Source: Ascaris suum
Taxonomy: Eukaryota > Nematoda > Chromadorea > Rhabditida > Ascarididae
Direction: 5' to 3'
Assembly: GCA_013433145.1 (NCBI GenBank)
Contig: CM024171.1
Location: 2,025,001 to 2,089,000, forward strand
DNA: 64,000 nt
Both the position numbers and the translations under genes were made by a program. Below the pieces are notes generated by a model that searched no databases, was not told where the DNA came from, and was given only the letters and a program-made list of their open reading frames with translations. Position 1 is the first letter of the stretch. Every line of letters starts with the position of its first letter. Positions 1 through 13,265 of the stretch are shown piece after piece.

Positions 1-3000
1 TTTCCTTGCTATTTTATTTTATAAAAGAGATAAATAATCATTTCATTTAACTTATTTCAAAGAAAGAGAATCATTTCATTCGTCTGTTATTAATTCTTTT
101 CCTTCATTCTTTTTTAAAGATTTTTTCTCCTCTCATATAATTTTTTCTATGTTTTGTAATTTCCATTCTCGTTTAGATTTTTGATTTTGTTTCATTTCGT
201 TACTATAGAAGAGAAAAAAGCTGAAATGAAAACGTTTTTTCTCGGGATTCAAATCCATTCTCCTAGCGTCTATTTCTTTCTCCCTCTCCTTTCCTCTTCC
301 AGAAAATCCCTTAGCTATGCATGTTGTTGTATGTGAAGCTTTAATGAAAGCCTTATGCTAGAATTTGCTTCATCTTAAACATTTCCATCGTTTTATGCCC
401 ACATAAATCAATGGTGATGACGATATTTTATCTGTTTATGACAACTTGTCTCATCACATTATACCTTTTTTTAACGCCTAATTATTAAGTTTTCAAGTTT
501 ACAGGTGTCAGTAGGAAAACGATGAGTTAAATATGAAGAAAGGTCGTTGGTGGCACTATAGTGTAAAGGCATTACGCTGAAGATAATCGAAAATTTCGCA
601 CTTTATCGTTTATAATGATATTCGAATCTGTGATATTTCATAGCGAAGTGTTAATATCGCAAAGCGAAATCTTATTTGTTATATACATGTGTTATGATGT
701 ATGGGAAGCCTATCTGCCCTATTTTAGTGTTTTTTTCTCTTTTTTTTTTGCTGTTTTCGCTCTTTTTTTTGATTTTATTTTTAAACTCATCTTTTTTTCA
801 GCGGAGAAAATTTGTGCATAAGAGGGTTTCTTGGTGAGATGTAAGCGGTGGAGTAGTGTTTTTGCGGTTATGGAATCGATTTTTACTTTATGTTTTATTT
901 TTTAGTTGGTTATGTTCTCATTATTTAATGAATGGGAGACTGGATTGCTGGCAGTTGGTTTTTTCTCTGGTTTCACCTCTTTTCGCAAATTTTTTTTGGA
1001 GTGAGGGTTGTCTTCGGAGTGCTCAAATATGAGACTCGACGTAAGCGGGGTTAGAAGTCTCATTGGTCGAAAATGACGATCCTATGAAGAATTTTGAAAA
1101 ACTTCTTGTAAATAGTAGTTGCTTGAGTTGAAGTTTATTGTACAAATAGATCCTGTTCTTTGATTTTAGCTTTTCTTTCGATGAGGATTTTCTAGGCGTA
1201 AGTACGTCAAAGAGTTGCTTGTAAAGAAGGAAATTCACCTGATTCAGCTATGCGCCAAGAACAGGCGCGAATCTGTCGAGTTCCATTCACTTCAGTTTTG
1301 CGCCTTCTGCTTCCAACGTTGACCATAGATCCCTAATACTGCTTCGTCCCGCTTTGTTTGCGGCCGAAGGAGAAAATATGGCGGTAAATTTGGACGGGAT
1401 TTCCCCTGTCCTTTGGAATCCGTGTGGGGACGTGAGCTTATCGCATCACAATTTCTTTATCGCACCACAATGCGCCATTGTGTTTTCGAATAATTCTTGG
1501 GAGGTGAATCACGTTGAATAATTGAGAAAATATAAAGATTGCTTTGTTATTTAAAACAATGAGTGCGGATGTTTTCTCTACGAAAAGAGATGTTCCTGTT
1601 TACCAAATATGTAAATTTGATGCTTCAACCGGCATTGATTGTTTTTATGCAAATTTAAGCACTCTGATAAATATTTTTGCATATACTTGTCGCTAACGAT
1701 TCGTAATTTCCATATGTATTATTTTACAATGGACGGGACCTTTATCTGCTAAGTGAAAAGCGATTCAAGGTGCGATCCAGAAAACAAAGGATGGACCTGT
1801 CGTCTGATATTTGTGTGACGTTTGACAGTATCGAAGTTAAGATTGATCGGGGCTAAGATCGCCTTTAATCCTTGGCCAAGTCAAATACAATCATGACCGA
1901 AGCGTATTTGATTTAAAATCCCTATGCATTTTTGGGTGTTATCAATTTCACCTGCAATCTCTCTATTTCGGAACATTCAACATCAATGAAGGAGTTGTTC
2001 AATTCAGGTAGTGCAATGAAATAAGGTTATAGGTAATATTCGATGACTGTTATTCACCTGATTCACCTGACGATTCATCCATTTGCCAAGGTTCGGCGCG
2101 TTGAGTTTCATCCGTATTTCTACTCGACTTTTTGGCAGTTAAGATTTGCGGCAGTGACGTTCGGACTGCTAGCCCTCATGCCTTTAAACCTGCGGTTTGC
2201 TTTTCCACACATAGCCTGGATGATCACTGAGGATCAGACGAGCAATCGTCACCCCATGACATACTGGGAGCCTTTCCAGCATGGTAATATCGGACAGAGC
2301 ATAACGCTTCGCTGCTATAGCTGCCTAAAACCCGTTGCCTGTCCTGCACCGGGAAAAGATGGTGGAACATGGCTTGCAGGGCGAAATTATTTTCCGAATG
2401 AAGTAACCAATGTTTATTCAGGATTGTAAACGATAATGTTCCTTATTATCTCTTTGAACCACCATATGTCGGGATTAGGGTCGTAGAACGCAACGGATAT
2501 TGCTGTAAAATGGTTGATAATGAATTCATGTGATGAATATATTGTTGCTAGGCGTGAATGAATTGAATGAAATGGATCATAAAAATACTCGAAGAATTTC
2601 TGCTCTTCTGTTTTTTATTCAAAGCAAGCATTTATTCAAAACACTCGGTTCTGAATAGCGCAGAAAAAAAAAGCTAGCAACCAAATCGAGCAATTCGATC
2701 GTCGCTATACAAATGGCAAGTATTGAAAACAATTCCATTGAAGAAATTGGTATGCTGTAAGTGCAAGAAACTTTCCAAGTTGCAATTTTAGACTCCATTT
2801 GGAGCATTTAGAGATTGACTCCTTGTTTTCAACGACACTGAAAGATAACGGTGGTTGGTAAGTGCGAGTAACCACTTTTAAATATGCGGTAGCGCTTTGC
2901 AGTGACATCCAGTCGTTATTCTGTACCATGTTGTGGCGGTCATTTCTGTGACAGGTGTTTGATCCACGGTTTCTTTTTTTTGGAATTTATTGCATAGGCA

Positions 3001-3653
3001 TTTGGTCTAGGGGGGGGGGGGGAAAGGGGGGAGGGGAGTGTTGAAAGAGTACCTACGAATGTTTGAATCATCTCTCGTGGAATCTTATTGTGCCTGTAGT
3101 GTTGCCACAATACTATAGAAATGCGTTTTTTTTTTTGTAATTTAGCATTTGCAAAACGCATCATAGCGACATGTCTGTGTATATGTCTGCGCGCATGTCT
3201 GTCTATCTGTCTGTCTGTTTGTCTGTTTGTCTGTTTGTCTGTTTCAACTCGGTAATGAATGAAGTAACGCTTAAGAAAATTAATGGATTCGATGTATATC
3301 GTTGGCTCATCAACATTCATTCTCATTTGTTGATTTCTTTTGCAATTGCAGACTCTCTCAAATGCGCTAAAGATTTCGCTGTACCTATAGTGATGCATCA
3401 AATTGCATGAAATAGAAAAACGCATATCGTGCCAGTTATGTGAATGTGTTTTCCCACTTATTTTTATTTGCTTTTCGCTTTTAATTTCATCATTTCTTTT
3501 ATCATTTGAGGATATTCCCACAATTTTTTTTAACGTCTAAAAAGCATCGTAATGCTGCACATAATCATTTTCAACGAAATTGATGAATGTAACGACTATT
3601 TGAAGTTGATGCTGCATTTTGAGGAATTAAATAGGTGTGGTGAAAATTGAGGG
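1..3653. other. Upstream noncoding stretch, no confident gene
   Basis: A+T-rich DNA with no recognisable protein domain. A somewhat G+C-richer block lies at about 1240-1500, but I see no definite promoter element in it. A 128-codon open frame at 2043-2429 (+) is the only one that gave pause, and it is treated under findings. The 193-codon open frame on the - strand at 2940-3521 reads through a CTGT/TTGT microsatellite and a G-run and is not credible. The upstream part of this stretch could hold the 5' UTR and promoter of the DUS3-like gene. Confidence 0.6.
3172..3244. repeat. CTGT/TTTG microsatellite
   Basis: A run of imperfect GTCT and GTTT tetranucleotides (TCTGTCTGTTTGTCTG type) upstream of the DUS3-like gene. 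It creates false Gln/Thr/Asp/Arg-rich open frames on the - strand. Confidence 0.9.
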
Positions 3654-6600
3654 ATGGATGTGGTCACGGAACCTCCAGTCGACGAGATTGTCGGAGAAAC
3701 AGTGAAGAAGACAAGGATGGGCTATGCACCGATCAAGAAGGAATATCTTATAGAAGGGAAAACGACGATCGATCCATCATCGGCTGACGATTCCGATGTT
3801 GTTGGAAGTGAGTGCTTGGATTCATCGTTGAAGAAACGATATCCTTCAATCATTACTTAATCGAATTTATTTCTTATGAAGAGTTGAGTTAACATCCTCA
3901 GCAAGAGTTCTCAACATTTACGCAAAACGATCGTCGATGAAGCGATATGCTATCGCATCTAAATCTCAAGAAAGTCTATTTTTTTATATTTGATGATTGG
4001 CCAATCTATGATATTAGGACAGGTCTAATATTCGGGATTTCATTTTTTTTTTCAATGCGAGAATTTAATTAACCTGTTCTTTCTTTTTTTTTCCTGACTC
4101 TGAAAGAACCACGTATCGAATGTATTTTAATCTACCTCTAAGACTAGCATGTTGTACACCTCTCTAATTACACCTGCTCAGGTTACATTCACATTTACTT
4201 CAGGTAAAATATCTCTAAGGAATTTTTAGAGAGGTGAAAGACGAAAAAAAAAAACTGAATAAAGTGATAGCTATACTTGATGGTTTATCATCCTTATAAT
4301 TACGAGAGAATTCCTATCTTTTTTTAAACGTTTTCTTAGCATTGGTTGATTTATGATTATGAGTTGAAGAATTTTATCAGTCGCATAGATAGTTTTATCA
4401 GTTTTATCAGTTGTTGAGATGTTTTTTGTAATTGCATAAATTGGGATAGTGCTTAAGTCCCATAGGAAATTCCTCCTCATTATTTTCTCATTCATCAATT
4501 TTTACGAAACTTTCGTGTACTGTTTACAGTGTTCAACGACACTATCCACCTCCTCCTATTTCCTTCATCTCCCCGTCCCCCCCCCCCCCCACCACACCAC
4601 CACCACCACCATCACCTCTGTGCACCTGTGTAATTTCCCTTCTTTCCTTGCTAATGTTACCTGACTAATTTGTCCTCCTATACCTCCAGATTATATATAT
4701 ATCAATCAGTGCTAGCTAACAAGCTTTTATGCAAGGGGAAGACAAAAAAAGAAATAATGGAGATATTTGTTAGACTACAAAGTAGTGCCAATGAAAACCT
4801 TTATCGTTCCATGAGATGAAATAGAAACATCGTTTTTTTTCTTCTGCATTTGCAGGACCAAAGAAAGCGAATGAAAATGAGAGCGGAAAGAAGATAAAGC
4901 GACGAGGAGTTAATCGTGAACGTGGCAAAAAAATGGCTAAGGTTGGATAAGATCGTACCTACGTTTTTTGAACTAAAATATGAAAGGTATAGCTGGATAT
5001 TGTTGCATAATTTTCTAACTATTTATGTGACCGGTTGGTATGCCTTTAGGCACGTGCAGAAGTTCGTGAGCGTCATACACGTCTGTGTGCATCGATGGTG
5101 ACCAATAAGCCTTGCAAATATGGCGATAAATGCACATCATTACATTCGATAGACAAATATTTGGCTATTAAACCCGCTGATCTCGGTCCATCATGTTATA
5201 TTTTCCAACAAAGGGGTCAATGTCCATTCTCATATGCTTGCAGGTATTTTTTGCTTTTCTGTACTTTTTTTTTTCGCAGATGAACGCATCATGATGACGT
5301 CATGTCTGTATGCACCTATGTGGTATATGTCTGTTCGATTTGAATTCTTGAATTATATGAGCTGTAGTGATCGACTTCTGAAAAAAAAAAGTGATCTCGT
5401 CCTTTAATAATCTATCAAAATTACTTTCTTCTCGACCTTTTATTTGTATTTTTTTCGCAAGACAAGGTGTTTTATTTGATTGAAAAATTTGCATATGGAA
5501 ATTTTTCACCTAATCGGATGCGGGAAAATAAGTTTTTTTTTTAATGAAAGATTTATATCGATTTTTCTTTAAGTATTTATTTATTTAATTTAGTTAATTT
5601 GATAGATTGGTTTTTCTTAGGCGCTTATTCGGAACTTTTTTCTAAGGCTTTATTTTTCACCGATATTTTATTTCCTTTTTTTTTTCCCCAATTTTTCGTC
5701 ACTTTTTTTTTGCATTCCAATGCTCATTAGGGCTCCACACGTCTATATGCCTTCCACCTGGCTGGTATATCGGACTTTATTCATCTATCTCTTATCTAAC
5801 ATTTCTTTTGTTTTGTTATATTCGGATATATCTCCTCATTTGTTGTATTTCTTTATCGGAATCTTTGTTTCTTTCTTTTTTTTTCTATTTTCACTGCTAT
5901 CAGAGGTGATTTCCTAAATAAGCCATAGATATAAATGATGCATTATGATCAAATTAGACGTCAAATTTTTATTGATTATTTTTTTTACAGTCGGAAATTT
6001 GTGTTATTTTTATATGCGTCGTTTTTTGCCTTTTTTCCAAAATATTTCCCTCATTGCTTTAATGATGAAATAAATTTTACTCTATTGAATTTCTTAATAA
6101 ATCATTTTTTATCGATTTTATTGAAAATTAGAATATCTCTATGAATATTTTTTCATTTGAATAATTTTCATTTCTTTTTTTCTTAAACACTATCAATTTC
6201 CATTTAATCTTACGCATTAGCACACCTATCTTCGTTCATAGTTTAACTTTAGGAGTTTATTTTGTCCAAGCGGACGAAGTATGAAGTAATGATAGTTAAC
6301 TATGCTATCGATAGCATCCTCAAGTAAATCTTATTAACCTACAATTGGAAAGTTGGATTTATTCATATTGTTGGTTGTAGTGCTTTACATCGGCTAGTTG
6401 CAGTAAATTTTATTGAAGTATTTTATGCCGAGTTGAATATTTTCCAATTCTTAAAATTTTCTCTCAAATTCTCTCATTTGTAAATCTCGATTGCGTTTAT
6501 AGGTCTCCCATCTCCTGCTATAATATATTTACATAGTACGTCGATTTTATTATCTCATAAATAGTCTGGACTAGAGGGGGGGATGGGGCTTATAAACGGA

Positions 6601-9600
6601 AGAGTACGATAAAATCCTGGTTTTCCTAGTCGTATAGCGGCAATTTTGATTATTCTACTTAATATGCAGATGTTTTTTTAAGGATATAGATATAGAAAAG
6701 TTGATAATCTAACAAAGGATAAATGTATATGTTTAGGTTTGCAAAATCGCATACAAACGACGATTTAACGCAGAAGATAAAATTACCATCGAAAGGCTAT
6801 TTGAAAACACTCAATGCTGAGACGATCATATTGCAAAAAGCATTACGCAAAAAGGAATATGATTTCTCGAAATGTGAAAAGGTATCAATATTTAATTACC
6901 TTAAATTAGCACTCGCATATCTAATTGGATGGTAATTTCTCCCTCTTTCATTATTCCTCCTTCTTTCTCTTCTTAATTATGGAGACGATTCATTCATATA
7001 TCATCTCTTTTCTTCTATCTGCGATCAGTTATTTGCAAGTTGAGTGGAAAACTTGAGCAACTGAATCAAATCTTTTCCAATAAAATGGAATTAATATTCG
7101 TTTAATTGTTTTCAATGCTCAGAATATCCTATAAGATGTTATTCTTTCACACAAAAATTCACGTAATATTTACAGTTTACTTTCGAGACTAAAGTTTTCA
7201 TTTCGTCTTTGAGGTGGAAATTACCAGTGAAGCGATCATTCACCTATTGATGAGAGATATTGGAGGGAACTCTCCCACATCCTCAAAATAATTTCGCGTT
7301 ATCGTATCGTCTCTGCTTTTCTCCCATCCTTTCCCTCTTCTCAATCTTCTTACGTTAGACCCGTTCTTTCGGTTACTGTATAAAGGATTTACCTTTGTTC
7401 ACCTAGGCTAAACATGATATTTCGGCTCGGTAGTTTTTCATCGTGCGACGTCAAGAATTTCAGAGAAGTTTTGAAGAGTCGTTAAGAGCGAGGTGAAAGG
7501 AGGTGGGGCTTTATTGCCTGTTATATGGTGCCCTGTGTGCATGGAGTAATCTTATGAGGGATGGATGGGCCATAAAATAAGATTATTACATTTGAGAAAA
7601 TTTTGATTATCCTTATTAGAGATGTGGATTATTTTAACGGTGGTGCAGTCTTTTTTTTTTTTTTGTTAATTTGTTTTAATTCATTCATGGAATAATATAT
7701 TAATGGGTGATTCTTTTGTGGAATAAAGATAAACAAACGTATTTGCCAAAATTACTTATGAGAATTTGAGAGAGTAAATATTAGTGCAAAAAAATTAGAG
7801 GGAAAATGGGAAAAATTTGTGGGGAAAAAATGAATTATATTATTTCTTTCTTTTTTTTTTTTTAAAAATTAGATTATCATTTCAAGAGTTCATATCAAAG
7901 AATTTATTATCGTTAAATTTTAGGTGATAATGAATCTTCCACAAATGATTGGTTGTATGGAACGAGAGAAGTTCACCTTAAATATGGCGGATTTGGCAGG
8001 AAAGACATATCTTGCTCCATTAACAACAGTTGGTAATCTACCATTTCGAAGACTTTGTGTGGATCTTGGTGCAGAGATTACCTGTAGTGAAATGGGTAGG
8101 TATACCGATTCGCTTTTAAATTTGCTATTGGAAAAGAATTATCATTCATTTATTGTTCGTTTGTTTATCGTTAATCTTTAATAAATAAAAGAGGAGATAA
8201 GCCTCTTTTCCTGATTTTATCAGCAATGATTATAGCTGATAAGAAGAATGGGAATCGCCTAAGAAGAGATACGCATCATATCACTTTAATTATCATTTGA
8301 TAGCAATGGTAATTGTTTTTCTCCGAAGTTTCGTCCTAAACGCGGATTCGATTCCGTAAAATAATTCATTGAGTTTTGTTTCATTTTTATTTTCGCATAT
8401 GGGAAATAATCGATTTTCGATAATATATCGAAATGAATATTAATTGTTTTTTTTCGGGAATTTTCATTACATAATATTTATTTCTTTCAGTTAATAAAAA
8501 TTATTCGAATTATATTTAATAAATATAATTATTATAATTTTTTAAAAAAATTTTCTTTATTTTTCGAAGGTAATTTGTTGATCAATTCAATATTGTGAGA
8601 TATTTTTCTTGGAATTTTCGCCTCAATATCTTATTCGAATAATTAATGATACTCTCAGATAATTTTACTCATTAATGAAAAGTCTTCAATTTTTTGATAA
8701 TTTCCCGAAGTTTATATTCTTTCTATTTTTTCGCCTATTCGTGTTTTTCTATCTTTCTCTTCTATCTCTTCAACCAAACGTTTTTTATTAATTTCCGACT
8801 ACCTTCAAGGCTCTTACATAATCCAGGACTTTCATCTCTTTTAAATAATCAAATTATTTCTAAGGTTATTTGTATTTAAGGTGTTTGTACGAGTCTATTG
8901 AGTGGATCACCTTCCGAATGGTCTCTATTGAAGAGGCATCAAAGCGAAAAAATATTCGGCGTTCAACTAGCTGGAGGATTCCCCGATACGATGTCTCGTG
9001 CTGCACAGATCATCAGCGAAAATATGGATGTAGGTTTATCAGTTTATGCAAATTAGTTCTGTTATTGCGCGTTTTTTTTTGCAAAACGTTTCGGATCGAT
9101 TTTTATTTGCATTAGAAAAGGTACCGTAATTTCGCATATATAGACCCCCTGATATGTAATGTTCACACATTTTAAGGCAGTTTTCGAATAGAATGATAGT
9201 GTATGAATTTCCTGCACTTATTGAAAAAAAGAGCTTATTTTAATGGAAATGCAGTACATTGCAATGTGGCAATTTCTGCGTATATGTTTGTATCTTTTTT
9301 TAATTTTTCTCTTAGAACATTTTAGCCGCTTACTTAAGAATTATTGTTGTTTTAGCCAGCTATTTACGATTTCGCTAAAATCGTTAATTCTGAAATAAAA
9401 TATGCAAATTTTTATGGATTTGAAATTTCAAGGTGGATTTTATCGATGTGAATTGTGGATGTCCATTGGAGTTGATCAACGAAAAAGGTGGTGGTTGTAC
9501 TTTGGCATCAAGGAGTAACAAATTGGAGGAGGTAATGAAGGCGATGAGTGCCGTGATGGGCGGTTTACCACTTACATTGAAATTGCGCACTGGACTTAAG

Positions 9601-11422
9601 GTATATCAGTTTTATATATTCATATCGTTACTATTTAAGCAGTTTTTCTTACTTATTTTGTATAAAGAGTAAGTGAACGCGTGAAAACGGCTATTTCGAA
9701 GTGGTAAAAACGTATAGGTAGATAATACGTCTCTGAATTGCTGAGTACAAATAGTGTAAAAGTGGGAACCATATAATCAAGTTCATCCTGGAAGAATCCA
9801 ACTTAGGCGAAGACGATGTTTAGCTCTGGAAGCTTAGTGGTTTCGAGGTCTCTGAATTTCAGGTGAGCCTGAGTGGTACTAATACGCAGCAATCGCGCTC
9901 TCGGGCTTTCTGGAACTCGAGTTTTGAGCTTCCCGAGCTGTTCCCAGAACACAACTTTAGACACTCATTGAATATGTTAATTGCAATATTTTTTTTATGC
10001 AGGAAAACATATATACGGCACATCAGACAATTGCGAAAATAGTGAGCACATGTCCGCCTCAACTGATTACTCTTCATCCACGATCGAAGTTTGTTGATTT
10101 GTTTGCTTTTGAATTTCATATTAGGGAAAATAGGTTATGCTCAAATATGCATTCACTGAAGTCGGGAACTTCCTTTTGGGATTTGCTTAGCAGAAAAGTT
10201 AGCGTCACTTAGAGCCTTAACTGTGTTTGCTAAGCTTAATCTCGAACTTATGGGTTTATTCGCGGATAGTACAACTTTTAGAGCGCTTTACCGCTAGCAA
10301 ATAATATTTTAAACCATTCCATCTTATAGCAATATCTTTGGCGTTAATTAATCAACCATTAAGTTCCAATGAAGAGGGAGAGAGGACTTTTACATCAATT
10401 CTTTGTGGTCAAGTAATTTAGTGATAAAATTTAATCGTTAAAGAAAATATTTTTGGGCATCACCTATATGGTTCAGGTATTTTACGCGAATGATCACCTT
10501 TATTTAAGAATTTCTTTCGCTTTCCCCTATATTTCTTTCTAGAACTTTATTTTCCCTTTTTTTTTCTTCATATATTTCTATTCCATTCATTTGCAATAAT
10601 TCGAGTGGGAATCTAAAATAGAGAGGGCAATGCGATTCGAATTAGACTATTTGAAGCGGATTGAATGAAAAAAAAAATTCTTCAGGGAACAACGATATAC
10701 AAAATTAGCCGATTGGGAATATACTCGTGAATGTTCGTTAGCGGCTGCAAAAGTACCATTTTGGGCATGCGGTGATATTCTCTCTTATCATGACTATTAC
10801 AAGGTATGTCATGAGAGATTTCGTCTTCTCTATTTTGTTAATTTGTTATCTAGTTAATTTTTTTTTTCTTCATAAAAATATGGATAAAAGATTTTCAAGT
10901 GAAAACTTATAGATTTCTGTGAAGACAGAGAAGAAAAAAATGATTGATGAGCGATAAGTTAATTGTGCTATAAGTTAACTGCACCTCATAGAATGAAAAC
11001 GTTAGATTATGAAGCTGTGATTAGAGCATTCAAATATTTTTTTAAATGAAGGTCGTTTTTTTTAATATTAGTAGAATTGGGTCGAAATTAAAATTTTTGA
11101 AAATGCATTTGGCTATTTCTCCCAGATGGCACTTTGAAGGCTCTAAACTAGCCCAATAGGAGGGAGAAGGGATTGCATGTCGATTTTTTGTAGGTGATTT
11201 TTTTACTCGTTAATAATGAAAGCGAATCATGGCAATTGCCTCTAAAGTCATGAATATATTATGCTGTCTGTTGGCTGATTCGAAGAAGGAGAGTGCAGAG
11301 TGGAAATCCCGGCAGATTGCTGATTTTATGATAGCTATGCAGAGAGCAGCGATAGCTTAGCAGTGACAGTAATGTTGGATACTTAAGGGTCCGTATCGGG
11401 TCGCGCTTATTTATTTATTTGT

Positions 11423-11475
<53 letters not shown>

Positions 11476-13265
11476 TTTATTTATTTATTTATTTATTTTT
11501 ATTTAATGCTTTTATTCTTAAGTGAATTTTCACTACTGCATATTTCTAATCAATCTATGAAATAAGTTTTTTCCAGAGACTAGAGGAGTATCCCATTAAT
11601 GGTGTAATGATAGCACGAGGTGCACTTATAAAACCTTGGATTTTCACGGAAATAAAAGAACGACGAGATTGGGATATTTCTGCAAGAGAACGTCTCGAGT
11701 TTGTGCAACGGTAATTCTTCTGAACTATATTCATTGAATCGGCGAGGAGGAGGAAGGTGGAGGGGGGGGGGGGATGCTAGATTCTTCCTGTATGATTTTT
11801 CCGATTTTAGCTTTTAGTTTTCCTTTATTTCTCCAATTGCCTATTATCGTATATCGTAATAGTTGATTTTTTCGCTCCCCCATATTCTCTCTTCCATTTA
11901 GTAACACTAATATATTCCTCATTCAAGTTCTATATGAGAATAAAGAATAATTACTTTTTGAATAAAAAATAAAAACGCTGAGAATAAATTTTTGATGAAG
12001 TAAAGAGTTGTATCTCTGAGAGGTGATCGTTGATATTACGAAAGGATTTGAGATTATATCTTTCCTTAGACTCTCAGCCTTTTTGATTTCGAATGCAAAA
12101 AGAGTTGGCGAAATTTTATTGGATTCCTGCGAAAGTTTATTTTTCTTTTCGCTTAGAGAATTTCCATCCATGAGTGTGATTTAAAAATTATTTATTTCTT
12201 CAATATTATAGTTTTTCTAGTCAATCCCCTTCCATTCCTTAAACCGTTATAACCAAAAATTTCCCACCTTATCCTCTTTCCCCTCCCCCCCTCCTCGTAG
12301 TCCGAACTCACAGCGCCGCTAATAGGTATTGCTTGAATTAGTTCATTTTTTTCGATATTAAAGAATCACCAAAAATTAAAAAATCAAAAAATTATTGAAA
12401 GGAACAAGATAGTATGCGGAGGATTCTTTCAATAGGTGACTCTCTTCTCGATTAGTAGATATTTTCGTTAATGAAGAAAGCATCACTTTTAGTTTTGTTA
12501 ATTATGGTCTTGATCATTGGGGTTCGGATGATGCGGGTATTGAGAAGACAAGGAGTTTTCTACTCGAATGGCTTTCATTTGCTTATCGATATATTCCAGT
12601 TGGATTGCTTGAGGTGTGTTTTTTTTTAATTTTCTCGTTTTTTCACTGAAAATTCTCATTTTATTGTCTCAACGATAGGGAATAATAATACTTCATTTTA
12701 AATAATTACGATTAATTATCATTTTCTGCAAAAAAAAATTATTTTTATCTTTCACCGTTATTTTTAAATCAATTTTTACATTTATTCAACAATTATGTAA
12801 AGAGTTAGAGACGTTTGAAGGTGAAAAAAATGAATTTAACGCCTATCAGTTTTTCATTTTCATTGGTAAAATTGTTTTAAAGAAAAACGAATCTTTTGTG
12901 GAATGTTTGGGCGAATCATTAGGCAAGTTATTGTGGCATATTTAATAATTACTGATAATTTTTGAAACCGGTCGGTCAGGTGCGAGAAGTATAAAACCAT
13001 GTATTGCGCCAGTTTCGCTGATATGTTTGTGCACTTGTTTGCATTTGTCGATAGTGGTATTTTCTAGGTAATTCCTCAACGAATCAACGAAAGACCACCA
13101 GCGTTCCGCGGTCGAAATGAACTCGAAACGCTAATGTCAAGCGATCATTCTCAGGATTGGGTGAAAATCTCGGAAATGTTCTTGGGCAAAGTGCCGGATG
13201 GATTTCTGTTTATGCCAAAACATAATGCGAATGCTTATGGTGCCGATTGTACCGTCGAAGGATAG
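3654..13265 (+). CDS. DUS3L: tRNA-dihydrouridine synthase 3-like (DUS3/DUS3L), 12 exons
   Basis: A flavoenzyme of the DUS family that reduces uridine in the tRNA variable loop (U47 is the known DUS3 site) and, in other eukaryotes, also some mRNAs. Exons: 3654-3807, 4856-4941, 5050-5243, 6737-6881, 7924-8095, 8881-9029, 9433-9600, 10003-10088, 10686-10803, 11577-11710, 12493-12613, 13068-13265. All phases agree, giving 574 residues. Two CCCH zinc fingers lie at about C93-C102-C108-H112 and C129-C138-C144-H150, the hallmark of DUS3. The TIM-barrel starts near residue 222 ([14 protein letters not shown]). The catalytic Cys is C310 in NCGCP, with a conserved Lys at K350 (LKLRTG). [23 protein letters not shown] and YGLDHWGSD follow as in human DUS3L. 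The family HGR motif reads HPR (381-383). The start is the first ATG of exon 1. The first 80 residues are basic and poorly conserved. Identification is firm; the ends of exon 1 are less so. Confidence 0.95.
4577..4590. repeat. 14-base C homopolymer
   Basis: In intron 1 of the DUS3-like gene, followed by an ACC-rich stretch. One of twelve G/C runs listed under findings. Confidence 0.95.
11407..11504. repeat. (ATTT)n microsatellite
   Basis: About 98 bases of nearly pure TTTA tetranucleotide with two one-base slips, in the intron before exon 10 of the DUS3-like gene. Confidence 0.95.

Noticed and set aside
540..610. tRNA-like phrase with an A-box resemblance
   Set aside because: No T-arm, no acceptor stem and no proper anticodon loop.
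2940..3521. 193-codon - strand open frame
   Set aside because: It runs through a CTGT-type microsatellite and a 13-base G run and has a low-complexity translation with no domain.
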